From contig NC_088304.1 in the NCBI RefSeq assembly GCF_032854445.1, positions 17,027,850 through 17,091,849 of the forward strand: DNA of 64,000 nucleotides. Reading direction: 5' to 3'. The DNA is from Liolophura sinensis. Its lineage: Eukaryota > Mollusca > Polyplacophora > Chitonida > Chitonidae. The notes below the pieces were generated by a model that saw nothing but the letters and a program-made list of their open reading frames with translations, ran no database searches and had not been told where the DNA came from. Below are positions 33,330 through 45,669 of the stretch, one piece after another (position 1 is the stretch's first letter; each line of letters opens with the position of its first letter). The translations under genes were made by a program, and so were the position numbers.

Positions 33330-33885
33330 ACCCCTGATAATGAGAACAAGAGGCTTTACAGGCTATTAGGTTGGAAGCTGCCTAATTGTCAGTTTTTGGA
33401 AGAATTAATGTCTGCAGGAGGAGTGGTCAAATTTTAGTTTCTAATGACAAGAAGTGTTGCATTTTAAGGAAAAGCAGGGTAAATCTTCATACCTGTGGAA
33501 TTTACATTTACAGAAAAGAAAATAAGAAAAAACGCCTTCTCCACAAAAGATCATATCCAGACACTTAGAGTATCAACCTGCATTGGTTCCTGCATACATG
33601 TGTGTGAACAACCGGGGAAATTTGCCCTAAGCCATATATTTTGGTGTAACTGCCCACATCAAATTAAAAGAACTTTCTCTTATAAGTAACACATGTGCGG
33701 TTGGTACAGTTGGGTCCAAGATTTGCAGCTTAGCATTGATTGTAACAAAACTGCTTTGTGCAAGAGTGGTTTAAGCATTGCAGTATCTCAGTCTCTGGGG
33801 TCATACCAAAGACCTTAAAAATGGTACATGTACTTCCTGCTGACACGCTTGGTGCTGGACACTGAGAGGTTAGAGCAAGGAAACA
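33330..33885. other. No gene seen
   Basis: Non-coding flank of the minisatellite; short frames only. Confidence 0.4.
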
Positions 33886-33892
33886 TGACTAG

Positions 33893-33990
33893 TTGGTCCA
33901 GTGTCAGTATAATGTGACAGAATGGGGCATCTTTTCAGTGTTGGCCCAGTGTCAGTATAATGTGACAGAATGGGGCGTCCTGTCTGGTGT
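33893..33990 (+). repeat. 48-bp tandem duplication
   Basis: TTGGTCCAGTGTCAGTATAA begins at 33893 and again (TTGGCCCAGTG...) at 33941, each continuing TGTGACAGAATGGGGC. Confidence 0.85.
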
Positions 33991-33999
33991 CTTCAGCAT

Positions 34000-36900
34000 G
34001 GTAATTCAGTGGAGGCAGCACGTTGGTGGCATGGACTCACCCTGCCACAAGAAAACACAGTATGTATACACACACCTGCGTGTATAATGGCTCCTCTTCG
34101 TCATATGACTGAAAAATTGTAATGTCTGACATCAAAGCCCAAGTAGTCATTCAATCTCTGTTTTGTATCTAGGGCATAAAACAAAGTTCATTGAAATTGT
34201 ACGTATAGCAGGTTGTTGCTTTCTCCTGCCTGTTCTTTTGTTTTTTTTCACACCCCATCATACAGTGTATAAATCTGGCCAGTGTGAATTGATTTACATG
34301 TTAATAATATTGATAATATATTTGTTATCAGTTTTAATTTCCTGTCAATATAAAATTGTGTTTGACAGATCTGTATCTAACATAACCTACACGTTACCCA
34401 TCCTGTGACCTGAATGGCCTTCATACCAGTCAGAAGGATACCATACATTTCCTGTTTACGGCACATGTGTACATGTATAAATGTATGTTATATTTTTAAC
34501 AAGCCTAAATTTGTGAAAGGTTTTAGGCATTAACTTGATAAGTATCTGTCTGAAAATCAGGAGTATGTAATAAAAGGTTTGGCGCCTATTGTCTCTGCAA
34601 CTTGTAATCTGGTATAACCAGGTCATCAATGTTTTTTTTCTTTCCCTCACACGTTTGTAGCCCCATACATGCGTCTTTTGTCTCCATAAAAGGTAACAGG
34701 GTCCATAATTACCAACATGTAGATTTCCTGAGCAAAGTGTGATATGGTGGCCTGTGAGTGGCAAGTATGAGATATGAGCATGAATTTTGAAAAGGCTAAA
34801 TAAATCGATAATTAAAAGAGAACGTAATAAAAGTGAAATATAGTAAAATTTAAATAATATGTAATAACAAATTCAAGCGCAAAATCAACTGGGACAAAAA
34901 CCCAGATTTAATGGAAAATAGAAACAAAATCAAACAGAAAGCAGAAACAAATTAATATGTAATTTCAAGTCAAAATACAAATATAAGACAAGAAACAAGT
35001 CGTAAGCGCATAAAATCTCTCTAGCGTGCCATTTATCCTCCCAGAATTCCCTTTTAAAATACACTATTTAGGCAGTTGCCCCCCTGGGGTATTTATAGAA
35101 CAGCATGTTTATTGACTTGTTCCACTTTATGCTCCTTTATTCCCCCGAATGTGCCTACAGTCACAGTGGAGATTTTCATGTGTTTACGGCATTCTTGGTT
35201 GCTACTTACTAGTTGTTCAAACCGTTCAAACTGGAAGTCGGACCTCACCAAAAAAATTACAAATTTGGCATTTTTATAATTGAAAACCTTCTGCAGCTAG
35301 AACGGTACAGCAGAAAAGTGTGAGTATGTAGAGACTCATTTTCTCCAGTACCCCATGTCTCATAGACTTGAAATTTAGCATTCATTTTTGACAAACATTC
35401 ACTGGAGATTATTTGGAAAGAAAAACAACATAGTATGTGATCAAATTAGGTTTAAGCTGGTACAGCAGAAGTGATGGCAGGTGGAAACTAAAATTTGAAA
35501 ATCCTGATCGTGAATCTGGTCTTACTTATTACATGTTATGTGTACCATTGTGTAAATTGGGCTGAAAGTGTGAAGAAGCACAATTAGCCACATACATGTA
35601 TTTGCAGGTCATGTGACAGGAAATTGTTACAGCTGTAAAGCTGATCATTGCTGTGTGAAAAGGCCATTTTATACTTACTGTATATGCATGCTGAAAATTG
35701 TGGAACTGTGTTAAAAATCACAGGACTTGATACATTTCTTCAGAATATTGCCCAAAGGCTGATTTACTATATTTGACACATTTACCTGTACATGCTATGT
35801 GGTGAACACACAGTTTATTGATGACAAGGAAGAATATATGCCTCTTTATATTTAGTTTGTACTTGGTTTTATCAGCTGGCCCAGCTCTCTGTGCTGGGAA
35901 ACCTATGGAAATAGTTCGGATTTTTATTATTTTTTTTCTGTTTTTTTGAAAGCTTTTTGTATGCTTTAAGAACTGTAAAAAGAAAAGTTTGTCTTGGGTG
36001 TTGTTGAAATTCGATGATTTTAGAACAAGGTTACGAGTCAAATTGTGGCTGTTTTTGGTCACGTGACATGGTGGCCATTATGGATTTTGATCAAAACCTT
36101 TAAAAACCTTCTTCTCAAGAACCAATGAACGGATTCTTTTGAAATTTTATATATTTGTATAGTGATCCCAGTGAGAACAAGTTTTAAAAAATCTTGGACA
36201 TGCATTGAAAACTTTGGCAGCTCGCCATTGGTCGAACTTTTTGAGGTATAGTGTAAACAGTTTTTCAGTTGGGTAATTTCAGTGGCCTGGAACTCAAGAA
36301 CTGTTAAATCTACAAATCCGAGACTTGCACCAAATTATATCCCAAGATATGTACATGTAGTTTCTCTCATGTGCCAATGGATTTAAACTACGATCAATAG
36401 TTTTCTCACTAGAAATGTTTAATTGACACCACCCTACTTCAGAAATAGAAATGTAAGCTTGTGCATTTAACATAGACTTTAAAGGTAACTGTGTATTACT
36501 ATACATGTGCTGCAGGTAACCTAGCCACCCATAGGTCGGCTGCCTATCAGTCAAACCGAGAAATGAACAACTTTTCCTCCTCTTTAGAGCTATCAGCGTA
36601 CAATTTTGAATGTTTGCACGTAAGCTGGCCCTATTCGCAATGCATCATGGGTAATTCTCAACAATCTTAACAGCATTTTCTATCCACACATTAGGATAGG
36701 GCTTTAGGATGCCGCACAGAAAAGTAACTACAAAACCATACACCATGGCTGTGGACTGGGGATCTTTTTTAAAGAAAACAACACACAACATCACTTTTTC
36801 CTTCCAACTACCTAGACCAAAATTTCAAATGTTTATAATCTCCTAACATTTCCTGTCAGCTTCATGCACTCTGTCCTTGCCTGCTCTTAAAACTGAACTG

Positions 36901-39170
36901 AGCCCAGGCAAACTGGATGGGACACTAAGAGTAGGGTGATTGCACACCATGTGTCAAGCAGCCTTAAATGTACATACTTTACCAGGTGCGGTGATTGCAA
37001 AAGCTTTATAAAGGCAAGACACTGTGGTGGTTTTCAATCCTTGACACAATATGTATGATATCTGGTAGTGGGGGGGTTCAAACCCCGTTAAATATTTTTC
37101 ATTTTTGTCATACTTTTGTGATCCATGTTGTCTGGTTTTGTAAGCAATGTTACAATTTGTACATACAGGTTGAATTTGTTCAATTTTTCATCGTTTATGT
37201 GCTTTGGCAGTTGAATCGAGCTATTCGTCGTTATGTGTGTTAGTTTGCAAACAGATTATTTTCCAAAGCTTAATTTTTCCAACCATGGCAAATTACTTCA
37301 GTGCCATACTTTCATTGTGTTTTCTTACTTGAAATTCAGTTGGGCCTTGAAGCTTGGTCATCAGTATTGGTGTAAGGAAGGTAACAGCTTTAACTTATGT
37401 ATTTGATTTTGTACACGTTACTACATTGAATTTTATGTTTTCTCTTTATCACTGTTTTTTTTTTTGTTAGTTTTTCAAAATTAACTTGCATATGATGCTT
37501 ATCACACATGGGCATATAATGCTTAGCACATACATAATGCACATGCTTTCTGGGAGAATACTTCCAAGCTTCAAGTCTGATGTATTAATTTGTGTTGTTG
37601 ATTGGATTGTAAAGTCGAAAAGTCGATGCCATTTGATCAGTCTTGCATACTTGATCAGTCTTGAATGCTTGATCAGTTCTTATCATATAGTACATGCATT
37701 TGTTCTAGCTATAGCGCAAATAATATGATTTCATTTGTAGTAAGGAAAGTGGTAAGAAAGAAAAACTAATTCTGTTTCTCATGGGCTGGATAAGTGTGAA
37801 GATGTGAAAAGAAAGGCGGATATATATATCACTATATATAGTGTTCTATATTTAGGCTGCGTGTATGGTAGCAGTAAGCTGTATCACCATGTAACATATG
37901 CTGTATGTTGAGTTGCGTTTATATTGATTTATAGCAAACCGATCAGTGGGAAATCTACATATTGTCCTTCATTGGCCATATATTAACATACACTTAGACA
38001 TACCTATACTTATCTTTCCTAAAAACCTGAGTATCTATAAGGAATTCATGTGGTATTATGTCCTTGTACTGAGGTAAGTTTACATGTAAGAATACAGAAT
38101 GTGCTGTATTCTTAGTGATTCACTGTGTTGTGTGTGTACATGATATTGTATCATTGTAAATTGTGCTGAACATTCCATTTGTTTTGTGCAAAAATTGACA
38201 CCATTGACTCACAGCAGTATCATTTAATGCTCATACTTTGATTGTATGATCTACAGTAGAATTAATCTTATACTGGTATAGTTTGGCACATGCACACACA
38301 CACAGACACACGAAAACAAGGCCACCATTGCAATATTGTCATACTCTTGTACTGGTCATCACAATCATACTTAATGTATTTTCACACTCCTCTCTGGTTT
38401 TGGAACTGGAACAAAGGATTTGCTACAGACTAAACACTGGAGAAATCAAATCAAATAAGAGCAACATTTCTTCAGACCTGTCCTTCAAGGTGTGTGTGCC
38501 ACAAAACTTACAGTGTAACTTATGGGTGACACATCATGCTTACTGGGAGGGTAATTTGGTCAACTGGTTTGGTAAAAGACATTGTAATGTTTGTTTCAAT
38601 AAAAATGCATGTACATATAAATGTTGATACTTTGCCAGTTCAAGGTAATATGACTTTGCTTTCCTTTTACCCAGGTACAAACTTGACATAAGCTGAATCT
38701 ATGTTCTGTAGGTGGAACTAATGAAGAGATAGCAGTCCTGGATATTCTCCATGTTTACCTTCTTGGCATGCTTCTAATACATATATATGTATCTAAGGCA
38801 GTAACAGCCTAAAAAAAAAAAAAGTGAGATTTTTTGCTGGGAAATTTTTCCAGCAAAAAAAGTAAATCCAAAAATTTAGGAGAAAAAAAAAGTGATTTTT
38901 GACTGTTTTTTTTTTTTTTTGAATTACAAAGAATATTATCTTTACTTGCATGTGAGATAGACTTACATGCTTGGAAAGTCTGAATTTATGTTCCGAGGGA
39001 CAAAATTTATTATGACTCAGTCCAGCTTTTACATGTACCATTCATCCTTGTATACATGTAAAAACCTTAAGCTGACGTCACTCGTTCATTGACTATTCAT
39101 ATACCTGGAGTAGCAAACAACAAGCCGGTAATTTTTACTTTGGCCAATAAGAAAACTAATCATTTTATAG
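34000..39170. other. Long gene-poor stretch
   Basis: No convincing exon, RNA gene or transposon protein. It has homopolymer runs (T12 near 38920, A13 near 38810) and scattered AT-rich sequence. Open frames up to 114 codons (38283-38627, 35718-36062 minus) have no recognisable domain. Confidence 0.4.
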
Positions 39171-39223
39171 GAATAAGAGTAAAAATTCACTGAATCTGTC
39201 CTACGAAACATGATATAAAAATA

Positions 39224-39397
39224 ATGGAGACCAATGACAATCACCAACGCTGCACAACCTCCAAGGTCAAAGGTCAAGTCTGGCTGTATTACGACGAGCG
39301 TAACTGGAAGCAGTGCTTTGTTCAAGTGAAGGAACTTTTTCCAAAGCGAGGAATAGAGGACAAATGTTTAGATGGGCAAGGAAGACGGCTGGATGAG
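39224..39397 (+). CDS. Candidate first coding exon of the large zinc-finger gene
   Basis: An ATG in AAAATAATGGAG opens 58 codons (METNDNHQRC..., VWLYYDERNWKQCFVQVKEL, ...GRRLDE) that end exactly at a splice donor, GAG|GTTAGT, in phase 0. The codons look coding (mixed charged and aromatic residues, no repeats). The next + strand phase-0 acceptor I see with an open frame is at 45079/45080, which would give ...RRLDE joined to RELRSTQPN.... The intron would be 5.7 kb. The link is inferred; the exon could also belong to another transcript. Confidence 0.5.
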
Positions 39398-42090
39398 GTT
39401 AGTTAGTCTGGTGTGGTTATTCCTGCACACGTACACCTCGCTTCAAGTTTGCTTCCCCCTGCAAGTCGAATAAAAAGGAACAGAGTTCATTTGGTTTTGG
39501 CGAGCAAAGATATATCTTCCAGGTTCCTTGTATGGATTTATATGTGTGTCCTGCTCATCTGTATTTTTCCCCATCGCTGGTAACTTTTACTGTTGTATTT
39601 AGCTACGTGTTCGTGTAAAATAGAACATACATTTAAATGTAGGTAGACTTTTAAGCTGATAAGAAATTGCAAACACTCTCTGCTTAAAATAGATATTTTT
39701 CTTGCGTTTTAAAACTTTCAACTTGTTATTATGCAGCTACGATAATGCACAGCTGCATGTACATATTGATACTTTCAGTTAAATTAGGTGTCTCAGATTG
39801 GTAGATGTCATTTGTTGTTTAAAAAGAAAGTGTAATCCCAAACATGCCAAATAACAATATTATTACTGTGAAATTGGGTATGTGCTGATACTGTGGTTTA
39901 ATCAGTGTAGTAAGCACGTCATTTTTTCTTTCTGTGATATGCTTTCGTTTTCGTAGTGATCAGAATACATGCACATGTGTCTGTATATATTGATGCTAAT
40001 TTCTTAAAGGCCCTAGGAGGGTGCTTCTTTCAGTTTTTTTTTTTTTTTTTTTTTGTTAAGTGTACCCATTTTGAGGAGAACCACTTTTAACATGACAGTA
40101 AAATTGTATCACTATTAAAATTGAATGTGGTATGTGTCTAATCTAACATGTTACAATGGAAACTAATCACTCCGCGCTTCTCTACAACAAATACTGGAGC
40201 TTCATGTATGATTATTCCTGTTTTCCTGTTGTGCTAAGCTGTCATCATAGCATTTAATAACAACATAATTAGATGTATCTTTTTAGACAGATATTTTTGG
40301 AAAAGTTCTTGCTAACATACAGGAAAAAAGTACAGACCTCATATTTGCTGTAATAATTCTATCCGTGTGCAGATCAATGCAAAAAGAAGACGCAAGACAA
40401 AAATAACCCTTGAAATCACAGAAAGGCATACATGCTGTGAAGTATTATTAGGGTGCAATGAATTTATTTTGAATTATATATGTAGTTGTCTGGAAATTCA
40501 TTGGGTAAAATTGGAAATTTGGCCAATATTTGGTATGGGTACAAACTGTTGCTAGAGGTACATTTACATTTATGTGTGTTACAATATTCCAGGATACTGT
40601 AGAGTTGTTCATTAGGTGACTTCAAACTCACTCACATGCTCTATGTGTGCTTTCATTTGATATACGTCTACACAATATAATTTATAAATGTGAAGTCGAC
40701 CAGAATGCGCAAAAACAAGAAGAAATAACAGCTGCGCAAAGATGTAATTACGTGTGTAGGTTTAACATTCACTTTATTTATTTTTTTTCATTTTTTGTAT
40801 TTGCGGATGTCTGATGTCTGTCACACCTTCCTTCCTTTTCCCCACAAATTCTATCTCAAGAAAGCTACTGAGGCTGGTGGGTTTTTACATGTTTATCTGT
40901 GTAGACATGCACCCCTCTTCAGTACCCCACGACTTAACATCTTTATAAACATGCCAGTCTTCTATATAGGCACATATATACATAATGAGGTGCATATAAA
41001 TGCGGTACATACAACTGTGTCATAGCTGAACTTACCATAGATTAACCAGAACAAGTCAAGCATAGCAAACGGCACTGTAAAGTAGGCCATTACATGTGTT
41101 TTTTTAAATCCCAAGCGTATGTGCAGGTTTTACGGTGAAATGTTGAGGTGATTGCATGTACCCTGGCAAGTTGTAGAAGTACCTGCAGCTGCACATGTAC
41201 TTGTGCTCTCACTTGCCCTAGGATATGGACAGATGATAACCTGTGTAGGAGGGCAGAGTTCTGATCACCTAAAATGATCAAATCTTTCATGAACACACAT
41301 TTTTAGCATGTGTATTTTCCACTCTCAATTTTCGCCCAACATCACAGTCGGCTCGGGCAAATTTTGTACAGAAATCTTGAACAATGCTGAGGTCACTCAC
41401 ATAGTCATGAGACCAGAAGTAGTGTCAGATAATACAAAAACCAACCAATGGCTCAACCATTGGTTCTAATACTACGTTATACGCACGGATTATATTGATC
41501 TAAAATATGCACAGCGTGATTCCATCTTTTACCGGGAACACTTTTATTCATGTATGCTGATTAAATAGTTCCGTGCGAGAGCACCAGTGGTGACGCAAGG
41601 ACTAAACACACCTACGTGCGTCGCTCCGGTGTAAGGAGTATGATTTTTAGCTCGTCTGTATAAAGTACAGGCGTAGCGTATGTCGTACCCTGAGCGTCGG
41701 CGTCATATGATACAGAAAGCAATGTTACACAAAATATTAGGGGTGATACTTTATAGAGTAATGCAGGTATTGAGCCCAGGGTTTGCACATGTAGAGCACA
41801 ATATCACGAGGGGGATATTCCATCGTTGATTGGATGTGTGCATATTGAAAGATTAGTTTACAGATATACCCATTAGTCCTAATTATAAAGGTTATAACCT
41901 GTTTAAGGAAAATATTACAGAGAGGGCTTCTAAGAAAGGTAATAATGACTTTAAATCCATCGAAAACTATATAGTTACTGCCTTAGCCGATCACCAGCCC
42001 GCCGCCCGGAAAGGCGGTGCGGCTCAGCGTCACAGAAGACCAACCCAAGCTCAGCTGACCTAAATAACCTGGGAATTAAACGATGTCATT
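39398..42090. other. Probable intron sequence
   Basis: AT-rich, with a T20 run near 40035. No exon-like open frame bounded by splice sites was found. Confidence 0.4.
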
Positions 42091-42096
42091 TTCGAG

Positions 42097-42261
42097 ATGG
42101 ATTCTAGCTACACAGAAGTAAATATATTGCCTTATGAATTTGAACCCATAGTAGACGACGTTGAGGTTCCGATTTATGACACTGACATCTCTGGCCAGAC
42201 TTTAGTGTCCGAGTGTTCAGACGTTGAATTTGATCTTTGTCCAGGCATTTCCATGCTTTAG
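42097..42261 (+). CDS. Short unknown ORF, acidic, with PYEFEP motif
   Basis: A 54-codon frame starting MDSSYTEVNILPYEFEPIVD and rich in Asp/Glu. It lies in a locally GC-richer patch (41980-42260). PYxFEP followed by an acidic stretch is found at the N-terminus of proteins with the P2X7-intracellular-type zinc domain common in invertebrates. No Cys-rich domain follows here, so it may be one exon or a relic of such a gene. Low confidence. Confidence 0.25.
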   Translation: MDSSYTEVNILPYEFEPIVDDVEVPIYDTDISGQTLVSECSDVEFDLCPGISML

Positions 42262-42796
42262 CTTTATCCTGTGTTTCACTGGACATTCCCTGTGTTTATC
42301 TTAAGATTTAATATTTATTTACTATTCTGTCTACTTCACAGTTAATTCATTCTGTTCCCCGAGAGATTCAAAATTGATACCTGTATTCGATGACAACGAC
42401 CGGTACATGTTGCTTGCGGCATTCCGAATAGCATATGCCTTCAGGGGCAAATTCTTGCATACAATATATTTATACATGTACAACGTGGACGTTAGCGTTA
42501 ATATATAGACATTTAGTATCAGTTCAGTTAATAGTATTTTGTAACTACTGATTACAGGTGCCGTTGTGGAAATTATAGTCTTTTTTTATTTTAGAAATTC
42601 GCCTATATTCAGCTGTCTGTAAAATTAGTTATACTCGCTACCAAAATTGCCTTCAGTTAGTGACACGTACAACACAAGCTCTACGCATGGATATTTTGGA
42701 AGTTCATATTTGTGCAAAGAAAATCAAATTAGAACATTTTTTCTAATTCATAATGTTAAACTCCATAAGCATAGTTTAGACACCAAGAACTCATTG

Positions 42797-43228
42797 CCTT
42801 GGGTGACGTCATAATTATTCAAAAACCAGTGGCATGCTGGGGAATCGGCGTGGAGAGTGATTTGTTTTACAACTGGTGCACCAACCTGCGTAAAGAACAA
42901 ACTCAACGCAGTAACACATGCTGCACTACACTCTCAGCGAATAGATTACATTGTGTGTTTTTTTATAACAAAATTTCCTAACATCCAGCTTTACAACCAA
43001 AGTGCCGTGAGGTAATATACTACAACAGATAAAATTACATTCATTTATTAAGGTTATGTTATACTGAAACGTGTAAGCAATTTCAAGTATGGCAGAGGCT
43101 TTAACAGGGTTTACAGGAAGATCGAAAGCAATTTAGGAAACTGGTGTCGCCCTCCGTCAAAACATGTTGAACTCTGCTCAATATCCAGCATGCCATTGGT
43201 TTTTGAATAATTATGACTTCACTCAGTA
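42797..43228. repeat. MITE-like element with ~40-bp terminal inverted repeats
   Basis: GTCATAATTATTCAAAAACC at 42806, followed by AGTGGCATGCTGG, is mirrored at the right by CCAGCATGCCATTGG and GGTTTTTGAATAATTATGAC (ending near 43220). The interior of about 350 bp is AT-rich without coding potential. Terminal duplications are not certain. Confidence 0.7.
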
Positions 43229-43229
43229 T

Positions 43230-45079
43230 TCCATCTTTGATTCCGTGTGTACATATTAAGTACTTGATTTCCTGACTTAGTGTATTGTGTACAAGAATAA
43301 ATGTTAAACAGTGTTAGGTGTGGTTTCTCAAGGGAGATTGCTAATTTCATCGCTAATGTTCTGTGAGCATTTTAATTACCGCAAAGGACCATATTCACGA
43401 TTTCAGTTATCTCTGTATTGAGCTAAAGTTTTGCATTCAATTGTTTAATTTAGGCAATCTCTTTGGTAGCCTTTGCTACCAATTCTAGGTTTGACATGAT
43501 ACAGGAGTGTGTATTCATCTATTTATAAATAGTCTGATATCTTTCTCAGTATACTTTCTGAGGTTAAATTGTGTCTAAAATCAAAACGCTCCCGTATCTT
43601 CTTGGGATCATACCTAAGTGTCAGAGCAAAAGTCCAAGGAAATGGAAGTACCGGAAATGTAGATACCCACACCAGGAGACACGTGCATCTGCAGTGTTGT
43701 GTAGCTGCCTAACCACACCCATATTGATTTCCATTTGGCAGGTAAAAGCCTCTACTGACTTGTAATCAAGCACTGTACGTTAACATGAACCTCTACTGCC
43801 GTACTTCAGAATGGTGCTGTTGTGTGCCTGATAGCTGTGAAAGATGAAGTCCTCTTTAGGACTGCTGTTGTTGTAACAATAGTGGATTATGGCTCAGAAG
43901 GCAAAACATGATGCCTCAGATCGATGTACCTGCTCATGTACATGTCATGCTCTCGGGGACACTTTTATAGTGCTGGTAGTATTCTCAACTTTTTCATGTG
44001 TTCATATTTTGTACTGTAGAGTTATTCTGCTTGACATTTATGATCTCTAAATACATTTAGAGTAAAAGTATACTGTGTACATGTATGTGTTGTATGAAAT
44101 CCAGCTTGGAATTCATGTCACTATTCAAACAAGATATAAACCAGTAAGACATGCCTGTTGTGCAGTTTGAAGGATGATTGGAGTCAGATCTCAAATAATG
44201 TGAATATATTTTATAAAGTGTATATCTATTAACTGTGACACATTATAAAGCCACAATCCTTCATACCTTTTCTTTGCACTCATGCAGTCGGTGAATGTGT
44301 AACTGAATGTTGTAAAACAGTTGTTGAGTTGAGCTCTTGAGGAAAATAAAACCGTAGATCTTCAAATCTTACCTTTATCCAAGAAAGAAACTTGAATATA
44401 GAGATAAAACTACATTGGCATGATAGACAAGCTTCCGATCGTAAGAAAATTCAATTTTGTCAATCTAGACAAAATAGTACTTTCAAAATATGACAAAATG
44501 AACACTTTTCACACTTGTCAAAATGTTTAGGATTTAGAGTAGCATTGTATGTGGCTAATTTAGATAAAAGAAAGGCCAGTAAGTAGGATAGTTGTTAAGA
44601 AAATGAAAGTATAAAAATGCTGATTTACTTTTAGCTCGTATATTTTTTTGTGTAGGAAAAAAGATTCCACCAGTCTCTGCTGCTACACCAGTCTTCTGTT
44701 CTGTGGTGTGTTCAGTCCTTGTGTGGTGTTGCATTTGGCTTTGTCTTAAATTTTCCATTCTCAATGTCTTCATTTTGTTTTTCAGGAAAATTTAATAGCA
44801 TATTTCATTATGAGGAGCTTTCAAATTGTATAATAATTATAAAGTTCTGGGCCCAGTTGTACAAAAGTGTATTAGTTAATACCGATACCTATTTTTAAAT
44901 TTTAGTCAGACTCAGCATCAATATGCGGTTGTCTAAAGTCAACGCAGTGCGTACTTTACGCATTTATTTTTGGGCTGAGTACAAAATGTAGCCAAATCTA
45001 GTATTTAGTCTTATACAGTTTTGAACAACCCGGCCCTGATTATGTAATTTGTAATTAACAAACTTTCTTGTATTTTCAG
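43230..45079. other. Probable intron sequence
   Basis: No exon seen. It ends in a good acceptor (TTCTTGTATTTTCAG at 45065-45079). Confidence 0.45.
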
Positions 45080-45669
45080 AGGGAGCTCAGATCTACTCAA
45101 CCAAATGTGACTAGAAGTGCCAGTAAGAATTCCTTTGTGGCCCGGTCCACTGTTAACAACCACGTTCGATTGAGTAGAGATGATTCGCCGGCGAGAAAGA
45201 AAACTGCCAAAAAACTTGGAAGAAAACTTTCATCGGTTACACAGTCATCTAAACAACCTCTCAAAGTAAAGATACAAAATGCCCAGATTCTTCCAGAGAT
45301 GGCTCCGCTGAAAGCAGAAGATCTACAACGTCTCGAAATACGTCATGAGGACAGTAAAATGTCCAAGTCAATGGATCTAGTTTGTTTAAACCATTGGTTG
45401 TCAGTGAAACAATTTCCCAGGACGAAGTCTGTTCTGTCTCACAAAAGACAAGTTTCAAGGAAGAGGAGTGTTTCTGAACAGGTGACCCGAAAGAGCAAAC
45501 AGGAGACAATGTCTTGAAAACCAAGCATGTAGGCTCCGGAAATAAAGAAGAGAACAAGTCAAGAGAGCTCATTCAAGGTCGGAAAAAGCGTTCTGCAACA
45601 ATGCCTGCAGAAGACAAGGGTTCCATGTCTGAAGTGCTGAAACCGATTTCAGGGAAATGAAGGGAGAAA
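45080..45669 (+). CDS. 5' part of the zinc-finger gene's large exon, frame unresolved
   Basis: After the acceptor at 45079 an open frame runs to a TGA at 45515: RELRSTQPNVTRSASKNSF, then basic Ser/Arg/Lys-rich sequence including RKKTAKKLGRKL. The main ORF starts at 45670 in a different frame. That main frame also looks coding before its ATG (about 45360-45657; SSLFKPLVVSETISQDEV, TKHVGSGNKEENKSREL), but is cut by TGA at about 45469 and 45658. So either an indel and a stop have broken the 5' end, or unseen splicing joins the frames, or translation starts at 45670 and this is 5' UTR. Confidence 0.45.

Noticed and set aside
45261-45572. Minus-strand 103-codon ORF
   Set aside because: Shadow of the coding-like + exon.
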